Below, one piece after another: positions 1 through 8,678 of a stretch of DNA of 64,000 nt. The notes below the pieces were generated by a model that was not told where the DNA came from, ran no database searches, and saw only the letters and a program-made list of their open reading frames with translations. The DNA lies in NCBI GenBank assembly GCA_022606425.2, contig JAHDVF020001471.1, forward strand, positions 1 to 64,000. Reading direction: 5' to 3'. Each line of letters starts with the position of its first letter. Position 1 is the stretch's first letter. A program made the translations under genes and the position numbers. The stretch comes from Lepidostoma basale (taxonomy: Eukaryota; Arthropoda; Insecta; Trichoptera; Lepidostomatidae).

Positions 1-699
1 CTCGAGAACTTTCTTGCGTAGTTTTCGCGGTATAATCGAAAGTGCTTATTTCTGGTTTCTGCTGCCTCTTCCGACAACTGTCCTACGGGTAATAAGGCAT
101 TTTCAATTACAGCTGCATCATGAATCAATATTTTATGCAAGGTCGGAGACATTGGGTGCCAACTATATAACTCGACATACAATTTCGCAGTTGCCATGGC
201 ATATTCATCAAATCGTTATATTTCCCATAGTATTTTCGAAGCATCCCCTTTTCCTCGAGCCTGTAATGTTGTTTGCGCTACATGAACGATTACTTCTTTA
301 TTAAGCGAATAAGGTATTTCCTCCGTTTTTTTTTCTTTTAGTCTTCTCACTATAATCTTCAAATGCTTTAGAAGGCCAACCTGGTCGACTTTGCTTGTTT
401 ACTGAAAGTTCAAATGTTCCTCCTAACCACTTTTCATTAGTTTTAAGAAACTTTGCTTCTTTTCTATGGGCTTTCGACCATTTTTCTTTCATTGATGTTT
501 TAAAATATGCAAATCTTTGTTTGAAACTGCTTAGATTATCTGGAGTGTCACCACAACAGGACAATAGGTGATTTTTTAGATATTTAATTTTTTCATCTAA
601 ATTAGGTAAATTTTGCTGCTGCATTTGAACGTAAAGATATTTACGGCTTACGGTTTTTGTACCCGATGTACCAGATATACCAAAAATTGAGAAAATCAC
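1..699 (-). pseudogene. decayed transposon-associated protein, two pieces
   Basis: Two minus-strand coding pieces appear to belong to one protein family. The upstream piece (699 down to 301, 132 codons) is rich in Lys and Arg and ends with a GWPSKAFEDYSEKTKRKK stretch. The second piece (about 198 down to the left edge) reads WHPMSPTLHKILIHDAAVIE and later LSEEAAETRNKHFRLYRENY. I recall both stretches from uncharacterised multicopy proteins in insects, cnidarians and other animals that behave like transposon products, but I cannot name the superfamily. A stop at 301-303 and stop codons between about 200 and 300 separate the pieces, so this copy is broken. The second piece runs off the left end of the window. 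No terminal repeats were identified. Confidence 0.45.
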
Positions 700-1270
700 A
701 CTTTATTACATTTTAAGAAAAAGTTGTTAAAAAAAAGTGATGTCATCCTTTTAAAAAAAATAACTGTAATTTGGTCAACCGCAGCTATCCGCAGCCAAAT
801 TTTATGTCATTAATTAGTCAAATATAAGAAGTATACAGTACAGGAACAAACGTTACGCGATAGGACGCGATAATATAACAAAATGTCTTGTAAACTTGAA
901 AATTAAGTAAAAATTTCATTACTAGACTACCTTTTTTTGAAGTTCTACAAATAATATAAAATAACTTTTAAAGTATGTTAAACACATCAACAAATATTGA
1001 TTATTACCTTAATTATTCGAATCCATAACGATAACTTCGAAATATTAGGTGGACAAGGCAAAATTCTCTTTGTTTAATGTTTACACTGAGAGCGCTAAGA
1101 ACAATGACGACGTGCACTTCGTTAGGCGGACAAGTTTCAACCACCTGCGCGCGCACACGGTCAAAGGTTCGTGGTTGGGGATGGTCAATTATTGTTACTG
1201 GGACATTTCTTTGGATCTAGGATTTTTTTGGTATTTTTAACATCGATTTTGAAATTTGACTTATGACCGG
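700..1270. other. AT-rich stretch without recognised feature
   Basis: No convincing coding frame or repeat was recognised. The last part (about 1050-1240) is less AT-rich and lies against the broken end of the BEL/Pao gag, so it could be degraded element sequence. Confidence 0.3.
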
Positions 1271-3208
1271 CTAATTCTTAACAATCCACGTAAGTGCGGC
1301 GTTCTGCGGCGCGTTCGCGGCTCTCGCGGGGCGCTTGCGGGCCCTCTCGCTCCGGTTTGTTCTCTCCTCGCCGGCGGTCATCCCGAACGTCGCGAGCACT
1401 GTATCGCGCCGCGGATTCGAGGTCGCGGGGGCCCTCACGGGAAGGCCGCATTTCGACATGGCGTCCGCGAGACGCCCCAGATGCGCGGCGAAATGATGCA
1501 CTGTCACAGGGCCCTCGGTGTCTGCATATTTCCCCAGCCAATCCATCCGCATCGCGAGAGGCAGCTTCGCTGTCAAGTCGTGCAGGACGGCCGGGTTTGA
1601 CAGGTAGTCCACTGGGAGCAGCTTCAGGGACGCGACGAGGTTCTGGACCGTGGAGATGAAGTCCATCACTTGCGTGTTGGACGCATTTTCCGGAAGCACT
1701 GGCAGCCTCCGGACTCGTTCCATAAGCAGGTTGGCGATCGCGTGGGCATCTCCGTAGCGGCGGCCCAGAACGGCGATTATCTCCGGCACCTGCGCCGGCT
1801 GTAGGAGTAGCGCGGCCACAGCTTCCCGCGCTCGGCCTTTGAGCGCGCGCTGCAAGCGGATCAAGTTCTCCGCGTGCGTCAGGCCGCAGGTCTCCGTCGA
1901 TTGCTGGTACTGTGCGAACCAGCTCGGCCACTCGATCGGATCGCCGCTGAAGATCGGGAGATCCTTTGCCATGGACTGCCGGGCCATCAGGGTCGCCATC
2001 TGCCCACTCTGGTCTGCATAGTTGAGCGGCGGTGTACTGCCGCTCCGCGACCCCTGTATCGCCTCCGTCATCAGGGCCGCAAGACGGGCGATTGGGTCGG
2101 TCTCGCGAATTATCTCGCGCTCGTTCGGTGCCCCGCCGTGGGGCACGTAGGTCTCGCGGCCAGACACTGTATCGCGCCGTAGCGTGTGTGTGGCCGTCGT
2201 CGAGAACTCGGGAGCGTGATTCGCGGCGCGGCCTGCGCGCGAATCACTCTCGTATCGGGCGGTGTCCGGCCCAGGCGCCACGATCGCGGGCGCTTGCCAC
2301 CTCTCCGGGTAGCTGGCTGGAACACCTCGGGCATCGGAGGGCTCGGCCCGCATGTAATGCGTCACTCCCTCCGGAAACGGGGTAGGAGCGCCTGTGTAGG
2401 ACTGCGTTCCGACCGCGCACGGTCGCGAATCTTCCCACTGCGCTCCTCTCTGTGCGCCTGGTTGCGAGGACGCCGGAGGCTGTGGTCCCTCGCGGCCCGT
2501 CCTGGTCATCGTAGGCGCACTATCCGGAATTGCCGCAGGCTGCTGCCGCGGGTCCTGCCAATCCTTGTTCGGCAGGACTTCCGGGGTCGGGGGTCGTTCG
2601 GAGAGAGCGTGGATCAGCGACGCGATCTGTGCGGTGTGAGACTCGGCCGCCGAGACGAGCTGCGCTGCGTGTCGTTCGGCCGCAGCGGAGGCATCCAATC
2701 TCTGCGCCCGCAGCTCCTCCCGCAGCATGCGAATCGTATCCACGGAGGAGGGCTCCGAGTCCTCCTCATCTTCCTCGTCCTCTGAGTCTCGCGTCGGCCA
2801 CGGTTTGGGGGTGCGCGGCGGCTTCGCGGCGCACAGCGGCGCGGCGGCGGCCCCACCGACCGAACGGTAGACGACTTGCGAACTTTCCGCTGTCGGGCGG
2901 AATCTGTCCTCCGCGTAGGAGGGCCCTTCGAGGTCCACGACCTCCTGCATCCAGGCTGCAGACGTCTGGCCACTGGTGGGGACCCGGGAGTCGGGTCTGG
3001 GCTGCTCCGTGGCGATGACGGCGGCAGCGGGGGGCTGTAGGCCCGAAAGAGCAGCGTGCGTAGGAGGCGCCTGTAAAGGCGCGGCTACGGACGCGGCGGC
3101 GGCAGCTGAGGCTGCGGTGGAGGCTGCGGATGCAGCATCTTCGTGGGCAGCGGAAGGTCCAGTGCGTCCACTGGGCTCTCCTTTGCCGGAACGAAGCGAA
3201 GGCGACAT
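1271..3208 (-). CDS. gag: BEL/Pao retrotransposon Gag, truncated polyprotein
   Basis: A 645-codon open frame starts at the first ATG after the LTR and primer-binding region (ATG at 3208-3206). The N-terminal third is Ala/Pro-rich and of low complexity. An acidic run (EDEEDEEDSE) and a coiled, Arg/Ala-rich segment follow. The C-terminal third contains LPIFSGDPIEWPSW, the hallmark of the DUF1759 Gag region of BEL/Pao elements, then helices typical of a capsid domain. In the family Gag continues into a CCHC knuckle, aspartic protease, reverse transcriptase, RNase H and integrase; none is present here. The frame ends in WIVKN, where GC-rich element sequence gives way to AT-rich DNA, so the element is 3'-truncated. 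GC content and codon use are very unlike the flanks. Confidence 0.8.
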   Translation of the reverse strand: MSPSLRSGKGEPSGRTGPSAAHEDAASAASTAASAAAAASVAAPLQAPPTHAALSGLQPPAAAVIATEQPRPDSRVPTSGQTSAAWMQEVVDLEGPSYAEDRFRPTAESSQVVYRSVGGAAAAPLCAAKPPRTPKPWPTRDSEDEEDEEDSEPSSVDTIRMLREELRAQRLDASAAAERHAAQLVSAAESHTAQIASLIHALSERPPTPEVLPNKDWQDPRQQPAAIPDSAPTMTRTGREGPQPPASSQPGAQRGAQWEDSRPCAVGTQSYTGAPTPFPEGVTHYMRAEPSDARGVPASYPERWQAPAIVAPGPDTARYESDSRAGRAANHAPEFSTTATHTLRRDTVSGRETYVPHGGAPNEREIIRETDPIARLAALMTEAIQGSRSGSTPPLNYADQSGQMATLMARQSMAKDLPIFSGDPIEWPSWFAQYQQSTETCGLTHAENLIRLQRALKGRAREAVAALLLQPAQVPEIIAVLGRRYGDAHAIANLLMERVRRLPVLPENASNTQVMDFISTVQNLVASLKLLPVDYLSNPAVLHDLTAKLPLAMRMDWLGKYADTEGPVTVHHFAAHLGRLADAMSKCGLPVRAPATSNPRRDTVLATFGMTAGEERTNRSERARKRPARAANAPQNAALTWIVKN

Positions 3209-3231
3209 CTCGTGCTGGCAAGGCTGATCCG

Positions 3232-3245
3232 GCTCGAAGGACCAA
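3232..3245 (-). other. retrotransposon primer-binding site
   Basis: Read on the minus strand, TGGTCCTTCGAGCCGG lies two bases after the LTR end and upstream of gag. Position and the leading TGG fit a tRNA primer-binding site of a BEL/Pao element; which tRNA is not resolved. Confidence 0.5.
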
Positions 3246-3247
3246 AA

Positions 3248-4060
3248 TGTACGAGACAGGAAGTGCTCTGCCTCGAAACACTAATTATTTATTTAGGTGC
3301 CGACTGCTGCTTGCTTCACGAGATGTTGCTTCTTCCGGAAAACGGCGTAATGATACACTGGGTAGTGCAAATCGGTGCGGAGTCCGGGGAAGTGGTGGCC
3401 AAGGTCCAAATAAAAGCAAACTGTATATGAAATGGCGACGGTAGCAGGCTGATACGGGCGAGTCTTGAGAAAGACTCTCGAAGTGCGTGAACGTGATGTA
3501 ACTTGGGCGACTGTAGAATGATCTCTGTTTGGTCGGAGAGTCGGCACGGCTTTTATCTCGCGCGGCCGTCTCACAGCGCCGCCTCGCAGACGGAGGCTGC
3601 GCCGCGAGTAGGTCCGCGGACAAATTGCGCAACTCTCCGAGTTTCACGTTACGTAACACGCACCTCCAGTCTTTCTCGCCTCGCCCTGTCGCTATCTAAC
3701 GCCTGCGACCGTCTTATTTATTTAATCTAGATACAATATACATTCATACATATTCCTACGAATAAATCTCGAGATTCGGACATACGGGGCGGGAGTAACA
3801 TAAATTCGTAAGCCCGTGGCGGGAGCGACCGAAATTTCGCGGCCATCGAAGCGAATGGGAGAATCTCCAGCTGTGACCCTAGAGATTCTCCATCTCGCTC
3901 GGCTCGCTCGGTCCGCCGGCCCGCTCTACGAATGTACGAACAGTTACTTTCTCCCCATAGACATCTCATCGCAGGTTTCTTAATATGTTTATTAAAGTAA
4001 ATGATATCTTAATACTAAATTCGGCGGCGGGGCGTCGAATGCCGCGAGCTGTCCGCTACA
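3248..4060 (-). mobile_element. 5' LTR of the BEL/Pao element
   Basis: On the minus strand this segment begins TGTAGCGGAC and ends CTCGTACA, a TGT...ACA terminus pair, directly before the primer-binding site and gag. Length about 813 bp. No matching 3' LTR occurs in the window, in line with truncation of the element at about 1271. Confidence 0.65.
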
Positions 4061-4062
4061 GG

Positions 4063-4162
4063 GTATAATTAGGAATGAGGAGAGGGGAGATGTAACGGGA
4101 ACATATCGAGTGGAAGGGGTGTATAATTAGGATTGAGCAGAGGGGAGATTTAACGGGAACAT
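4063..4162. repeat. two tandem copies of a ~56-bp unit beside the LTR
   Basis: The unit starting GTATAATTAGGA and containing AGAGGGGAGAT and AACGGGAACATAT occurs at about 4064-4106 and again at about 4119-4162 with a few differences. Confidence 0.6.
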
Positions 4163-4389
4163 ATTGGGAACATTTTTTGTTTTATTTGATTGTTGAAATT
4201 GTATACATTGGTAAAGGTTACTTGTAACCGAAACATGTCTGAATTCAGTAAAAATAAAAAGTGTTGTAATACAAAGTATAAGTATATTTATTCAAATATG
4301 AATCCACAACACAAAGTGACGGCGAACATAGAAGTAATCCTCAGTTGTAAAATAGAAAATGCGGGTGATGGACCCTAGCTCTTCCATAA

Positions 4390-4563
4390 GGGTACGACCC
4401 CACACCAGAGTGCCTAGGTAGGAGTCAAGACACAGTTCGCTTGTGAGCACGCCCTGTAGCGCAAAGCGTATAGTGGCGTGGTCGGTCCCATAGTACGCCA
4501 TATGTTGGGTTCACCAGGTATTGATCTTGACTCCTACTCTGGCACTCCGGTGTGGCCGTACCC
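4390..4563. mobile_element. MITE with ~40-bp terminal inverted repeats and TAA target duplication
   Basis: The left end (GGGTACGACC... to about 4430) is the imperfect reverse complement of the right end (about 4525-4563, ending GGCCGTACCC). TAA occurs directly outside both ends (4387-4389 and 4564-4566). A 3-bp TWA duplication suggests the PIF/Harbinger group, by analogy. No coding capacity. Confidence 0.65.
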
Positions 4564-4649
4564 TAAGTGGAATTCCACAAGTTTTTAAATTTATGTTAGT
4601 TGCAACCTGCAAGTCTTGACTTGAAGGGGGTGTTTACTTGCTAGTGGAC

Positions 4650-4812
4650 ACTTAGCTTTACACTCTTGGTAGAACGCTTGACTTCTAATCTAGGGGACTT
4701 GGGTTCGAGCCTGGACACGACCAGATTCCTTCTTCATAATAATGAGCTATTTTCTGCTCATATTGAAGATTGTAAAATAAATTCTAATATCATTGACTTA
4801 AATCTTTGATGT
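4650..4812 (+). mobile_element. SINE2 copy (tRNA-derived)
   Basis: Contains a tRNA-like head with a box-B-like GGGTTCGAGCC motif, a body reading CACGACCAGATTCCTTCTTC, and an A-rich 3' end after TTTGATGTTA. The same sequence recurs, reversed, at about 52305-52845 and 61235-61400. Confidence 0.6.
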
Positions 4813-5111
4813 TAGTCTTTTTAAAAAAAAAAAAATTGATGTCTTTCGTAAAAAGAAACGATCAGTAGGTACCTATTTTTTAATGCAAATAAGTCTTTGA
4901 ATATAAATCTTTTATACAGATTTTAAACTAACCAACGAACACGCTATTTTCGTAAAAGGTTAAGCTGAAAAAATGTACCACGACACTGTTCTATTCTGAT
5001 ATAAGTAGGTATCTCCGAAGTTTCCTATTTATTAATATATGGTATTATACTTATTCTTACACTCGTCGATTTTTCGATTTTTCTAACATTGCCGTTAATA
5101 ATTTAATAATT

Positions 5112-5345
5112 GACGACCTACATGACAGAGTGGCAAGAGCTACGACTGCCACACGAAAGGTTCCAGGTTCGATTCCCGGTGATGGCAGTGTGATTGCCAC
5201 ACTGTCTTTGGTCTGGTGTAGAATTCACGTGACAGTAAAATGGCGATAGATTAGCTACCTATCACATGTCATGAGAATCAATATAATAGCTAAAATAAAT
5301 TGTATACAGTAATAATTGGGCTGTAACGATCTGTTGTATACAAAA
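5112..5345 (+). mobile_element. SINE1 copy (tRNA-derived)
   Basis: Starts GACGACCT..., carries the box-A-like segment and the box B GGTTCGATTCCC, then the body GTGTGATTGCCACACTGTCT and TCACGTGACAGTAAAATGGC. It ends near CACATGTCATGAGAATC and continues to GTTGTATAC. Eight copies of this family lie in the window. Confidence 0.7.
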
Positions 5346-5663
5346 AGGTCATTCCTTGTTTTCCTTAGCCTTCCATGACTTGTTTTTCTAATCACATTGC
5401 TTAGTAACAACTTTTTTTTAATCATCCATATGAATCGTTTCATATCTCTAAACCATATTAGTGAACCTTTGTTACCTTACATATATTTCTTATTTTATTT
5501 GGTATTTTTTAAAATTGTACAGTTTTCGCTGGTTCTTCTATTGAGATCATTAGTTGTTGATTTTTTGCCGCATTATTTTCCTAATTTCATTCTTATTATG
5601 CCACCTCCAAAGTTCATTTATATAACATAAATTAAGGTTAGAGCTCCATTATATAATATATTG

Positions 5664-5930
5664 CTATTTTATTACGTTCTTATTTCTACTTCTTCTTGTA
5701 AATCTTGCGATCTGTTTATGCACGATATCAACTTTCTTCCTGCGATGAAGACAACCAGCCTTCTCTCCATCTCTTTGGTGGTCGGTCTGGTGGTCAGCGG
5801 CTGTAGTCTCATGCATCACGATCTTGGTAATCATTGCTGGATCCATTCTCTCGATGTGGTCCCTCCAGAATCGTCTTCTCTGCGTACTGTATCTCACTAT
5901 GTATTCAATTTTTCTTATTATGATTTTTTA
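5664..5930 (-). mobile_element. LINE fragment, C-terminal reverse transcriptase region
   Basis: Minus-strand translation gives RYSTQRRRFWRDHIERMDP, matching the RR.W..H.ERM motif found after the reverse transcriptase domain of many insect LINEs. Similar to the fragments at about 41045-41525 and 53785-54735 (LINE-E). Confidence 0.5.
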
Positions 5931-6239
5931 TTGTTGGAAGAAATTTTTCTTTTATTTGTCTGTATGTAGGTCGGACAGAAGGTTGATGAATAAAACAATG
6001 ACCTTGTTACATAACTCATACGTTTTTAAATTATTATATAATAATATAAACGAATAGGTTATTTATAACGACATGTCCATCTCAAGCAAGGTACTAATTA
6101 GTGTATTCGCAGGCTCTCTTTATTGACGTTTCCACTCAATGATCTTAAATTCATATGACACACTTTAGACACACATGAAAATGCCGTATGCTTTACGATC
6201 AAAACATTTGTACTGAGTGTGCGTTTACACCAAGAATAA

Positions 6240-6665
6240 TCTATATACGAATATATAAAACAATGTCGTGTTAGTTACACCATTTATAACTCAAGAACGG
6301 CTGGATCAATTTTGATGATCTTTGATTTGTTGGATTTGTCTCCGTCCGGAATAGCAGAATAACTTTTAAAACATCGGAAAAAATCGACCCGAGTGCATCC
6401 TATAATAGTTTAACAGAAAGTAGTGCAAGAATGCTACGCGAATCATTTCGATTCGCTTGAATAAAGTAAATCGCTTGCTGCCATGTGAATTACATTTATA
6501 TCATCAATATGAAATACTTTTAATTTTGATTTTTGCACATTTATAGAACTTAATTCATTTTGAGTATTCTTTTTAATTTAATAAATAACTGAATTTAATT
6601 GAACTAATAAGTTAACACAACATTTATTGATTCTGAGGCGGTACGAAGTTCGCCGGGTCAGCTAG
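6240..6665 (+). mobile_element. non-autonomous Helitron
   Basis: Begins TCTATATACGAATATATAAA, followed by AACTCAAGAACGGCTGGATC, and ends GAAGTTCGCCGGGTCAGCTAG. A short GCGAAC-type hairpin lies before the terminal CTAG, and a T follows. These are the known ends of a Helitron group abundant in Lepidoptera. At 426 bp it has no Rep/helicase gene. Confidence 0.8.
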
Positions 6666-6734
6666 TATTATAATATTTTCTTCATTCAATCTTATGTTCT
6701 TTTGTTGTTTGGATGTTGTGGTGTTTGGTCTATT

Positions 6735-6790
6735 CAGCTGACGTTTAGGAGATCGTTGCAGTCTCCATCTTAAACTTAATTGAGTGTAAA
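6735..6790 (-). repeat. fragment of the CTGAAGA/GGAGAC hairpin repeat (family P5)
   Basis: On the minus strand it reads AAGATGGAGACTGCAACG, then ATCTCCTAAACGTC: a stem-loop (GGAGA/TCTCC) bounded by degraded core motifs. Same family as 63190-63290. Confidence 0.45.
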
Positions 6791-6885
6791 AAATCTTTTT
6801 TAAATGTTTATTTAGTTAAAATCCACTAATGTTTTTGTCTTCGACCATCTTCTGGTAATTCCACAGTGTTAATGTCGTAAGTTTA

Positions 6886-8223
6886 GGGTAGACCGAGGCG
6901 AATCGGATCACTTTTTTTTTAGAATGTTTAAATCATACTACAGTATAATATATTAAACTTTTATTGACAAAATAGTAATCAGTAACAATCTAGCTACGCA
7001 ATAAACATTTTAAAACTTTAAATGTTAATTAATTCTCCAAAATATCAACAAAAAACTTGAAAGACAGAAATATCCGAATCGCCCCAATTATCGGGGCGAA
7101 TAGGATCGTACATAACATACGTATATAACTAAATAAAAAAAATCTTAACACTTAGCTTTGGAATCATTACCAACATTTAGATAATGAATAGTGAGATCAA
7201 TATTAATAAGTATCACATATGTACGGGCCTTTTTTTACCATTTCTAAAGTCTTGAAGAATTCGGCCACTTTTTCCCTTTTCATGCCGTCAATTCTTGCTC
7301 TAAACAGAAGGATCTGGTTTCCGAATAGTCAACTGCTTATTTCTTTCCATAAAACGATGGAACAAGTCCTGACCAGCCATTACTACTTCTCTGTTAAAAT
7401 TGTGTTTAATTTTTTGACCTTCTGCAAATTCAAATGCATATTTACGAATCGCCTTGGGTGTAATTCCGAAGCCATGACTCCCTAAGTGCAGTAAACGGCC
7501 TGCTAAAATCTTTTCAGCAGTCTCATCTAAGGCTGGCTGTCCACCAATCGTTTTAACGACACCTCTGGAGAAAGTAACTCTTCTTTGTAGACTCGTTTTT
7601 GGTAATTCGTAAATCTCAGCAGCCCGACGTAAGGTTAACTCTTTGGCCGAGACTTTATATGCAGTTTCTCTCATTTCTTGGGACCATTCTCCCGCATTAG
7701 TCTTTCTATTGTACGTGCGAACCATCTACAAGGAAATAAAAACGCATCATTAACTTCAAATATAAAACAAATCATTTAAAAATAGTGATCCAATTCGCCC
7801 CCGATGACGCGATCCGAATAACCCCGTATTAAAGACTTGAAATAATACTATTTTACACATTAACCTGTAATATTTTACTTAAAAACTAAAATGTTTTCTA
7901 AAATAGGCCCATTCCCAATCATTATAAGACATATAATTCAAAGTTTTAACACATATCCTTAGAATTACACAAAGAAATGGTAAGCACCTACCTTAGATTA
8001 GCAGCAAAATTGTAACACACACAAATACCAGACGCGCTGGCGCGCATTTTTGACACTGATGTACAAGTCGAATAGAAACATTGCCAATGGTGGGAGGTGC
8101 GGGGTGTGAAAGGGTCGTAAGGCGCCAGTCGCTTGCGTTCCGCGTCAACGCGTTATTCAAATATTACCAAATTTCTTATTTTGATCCGATTCACCCACCG
8201 ATCCGATTCGCTTCGGTCTACCC
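6886..8223. mobile_element. pogo-like DNA transposon, internally degraded
   Basis: Terminal inverted repeats GGGTAGACCGAGGCGAATCG (left) and its near-exact reverse complement (right, ...GCTTCGGTCTACCC), each bounded by TA, the target duplication of the Tc1/mariner/pogo superfamily. The CGATTCGCC/GATCCGAT motif recurs just inside both ends and near 7075-7105 and 7785-7825, which suggests repeated subterminal transposase-binding sites. Element length 1338 bp. Only an N-terminal transposase exon remains. Confidence 0.8.
7300..7725 (-). pseudogene. pogo/Tigger-like transposase, N-terminal part only
   Basis: 141 codons from MVRTYNRKT. The first about 60 residues match the psq/CENP-B-type helix-turn-helix of pogo-family transposases (WSQEMRETA...LTLRRAAEIYELPKTSLQRR). 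The second half resembles the CENP-B-like second helix-turn-helix (GFGITPKAIRKYAFEFAEG) and the linker GQDLFHRFMERNKQLTIRKP. The frame stops at the point where family members go on into the DDE catalytic domain, which is absent. A DNA-binding-only product is conceivable but decay is simpler. Confidence 0.75.
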
Positions 8224-8276
8224 TATCTAAAATGAAACATAATAAAAACTATTTCCATTTTTTTTTCTGATGTCTT

Positions 8277-8445
8277 CTCGTATTCTTTTTGTCCTGTCAC
8301 ACCTCCGTGGGCATAGGGCCTCAAGGAACCTTCTCCACCCGACTCTATCGCATGCCTGATGCCTAACATCATCCCAAGTGAGGCCTGCTGCTTTAACCTC
8401 GTCCTGCAGGGCTCTTCTCCAGGTGGCTCTAGGTCAGCCTAGAAT
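8277..8445 (-). mobile_element. LINE 3' tail, RTE-like family
   Basis: The minus strand translates to RATWRRALQDEVKAAGLTWD followed by DVRHQACDRVGWRRFLEALC, the usual C-terminus of one insect endonuclease/reverse transcriptase family. Sister fragments lie at 11430-11515 and 53150-53430. Confidence 0.6.
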
Positions 8446-8499
8446 TCTCTAGAATGCTCTTTCTGATGTATATATTATTAATTACTTACTTAATTATCA

Positions 8500-8630
8500 G
8501 CCATCTGTCGTCCACTGCTGAACGTAGGCCTCTCCCAAATTATGCCACTACCCCCTATGCAACTAGGTTCAGCAATCCTTATAACATCGTTGGTCCAGCA
8601 GATTGGGGGACGTTCAACTCTACAGAATCT
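8500..8630 (-). mobile_element. LINE 3' tail fragment (LINE-D type)
   Basis: Contains the phrase CCGTCCACTGCTGAACGTAGGCCTC-like (cut short here), which ends many insect LINEs that encode GLRSAVDDRWLI. No longer coding. Confidence 0.4.
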
Positions 8631-8678
8631 GCAATTTATTATTATATGTTTGTAAATTTTAATTGTTTATTTTTATAG

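Noticed and set aside
1294..3018. Long open frames on the opposite strand and other frames of the gag region
   Set aside because: They arise from the GC-rich composition of the gag sequence. Only the 645-codon minus frame has family motifs and the right place relative to the LTR.
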